21,502 nt of DNA from Oscillibacter sp. GTDB lineage: Bacteria; Bacillota; Clostridia; Oscillospirales; Oscillospiraceae. The notes beneath the pieces are model-generated. The model was not told the origin of the DNA, did not search any database, and was given only the letters and a program-made list of their open reading frames with translations. Each line of letters opens with the position of its first letter. Position 1 is the stretch's first letter. Below are positions 21,454-21,502 of this stretch, in pieces. The position numbers were made by a program, and so were the translations under genes. The stretch covers positions 1 through 21,502 of the forward strand of contig VSMY01000037.1 in NCBI GenBank assembly GCA_009773995.1, in the 5' to 3' direction.

Positions 21454-21479
21454 GGAATTTCCGACTAGGAGGCAGCAGC

Positions 21480-21502
21480 ATGGCGACCCGTCCCCCCCAG
21501 AC
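21480..21502 (+). CDS. 5' end of the next dcw gene (likely penicillin-binding protein)
   Basis: ATG 21480 follows AGGAGG (21467-21472) at good spacing and opens MATRPPQ before the window ends. After ftsL the usual dcw gene is a class B penicillin-binding protein (ftsI/pbpB/spoVD). The identity is inferred only from gene order, since seven codons cannot show it. Confidence 0.5.

Noticed and set aside
1..21502. CRISPR arrays, tRNA or rRNA genes, insertion sequences, phage or toxin-antitoxin genes.
   Set aside because: No regularly spaced repeats, no cloverleaf or rRNA signatures, no transposase or integrase reading frames, and no terminal inverted repeats were recognised on either strand.

Overview
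The window is about 21.5 kb of GC-rich DNA. Gene content, codon use, Shine-Dalgarno sites, an S21 gene, a T-box leader and sigma-A type promoters (several TTGACA-N17-TATNAT matches) all point to a Firmicute. The most likely source is a high-GC gut clostridium of the Oscillospiraceae type. That placement is an inference from style and gene content; there is no rRNA gene here to confirm it. I see no phage, transposase, CRISPR array, tRNA or rRNA.

Layout. (1) 30-5293, plus strand: a catabolic-looking operon with a three-part TRAP transporter (binding lipoprotein, small and large membrane subunits), a short-chain dehydrogenase, a zinc-dependent medium-chain dehydrogenase and a small cupin. A perfect 17-bp hairpin with a T-run sits between the binding protein and the membrane subunits. 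(2) 5464-5646, minus strand: ribosomal protein S21 with its own promoter and a shared convergent terminator. (3) 5898-10864: leucine biosynthesis leuA-leuC-leuD-leuB behind a T-box leader with a terminator. By position the specifier codon looks like GUC (Val) rather than a Leu codon. (4) 10873-11205, minus strand: a DUF3795 cysteine-rich protein, divergent from (5) thrC plus an overlapping GNAT acetyltransferase, then alr with its own promoter.

(6) 14351-17346: a strong promoter, a ~150-nt structured leader ending in an intrinsic terminator, a TM1266-family small protein (the putative iron-only hydrogenase system regulator family), and a complete NitT/TauT-type ABC importer (lipoprotein, permease, short ATPase). 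The leader matches no riboswitch class I could recognise, and the transported substrate is unknown. This is the best candidate for an undescribed regulated system in the window. (7) 17369-19161: rsmD, coaD and a coiled-coil protein as a housekeeping operon with a strong terminator. (8) 19272-21502: the start of the division and cell wall (dcw) cluster, mraZ-rsmH-ftsL-like, followed by the first codons of a further gene, with MraZ-box-like repeats at 10-bp spacing just downstream of the mraZ promoter.

Most of the window is core metabolism and housekeeping. The points worth attention are mainly regulatory: the intra-operon terminator, the T-box specifier, the unclassified leader, the MraZ boxes, and two hairpins that hold stop codons in their loops.
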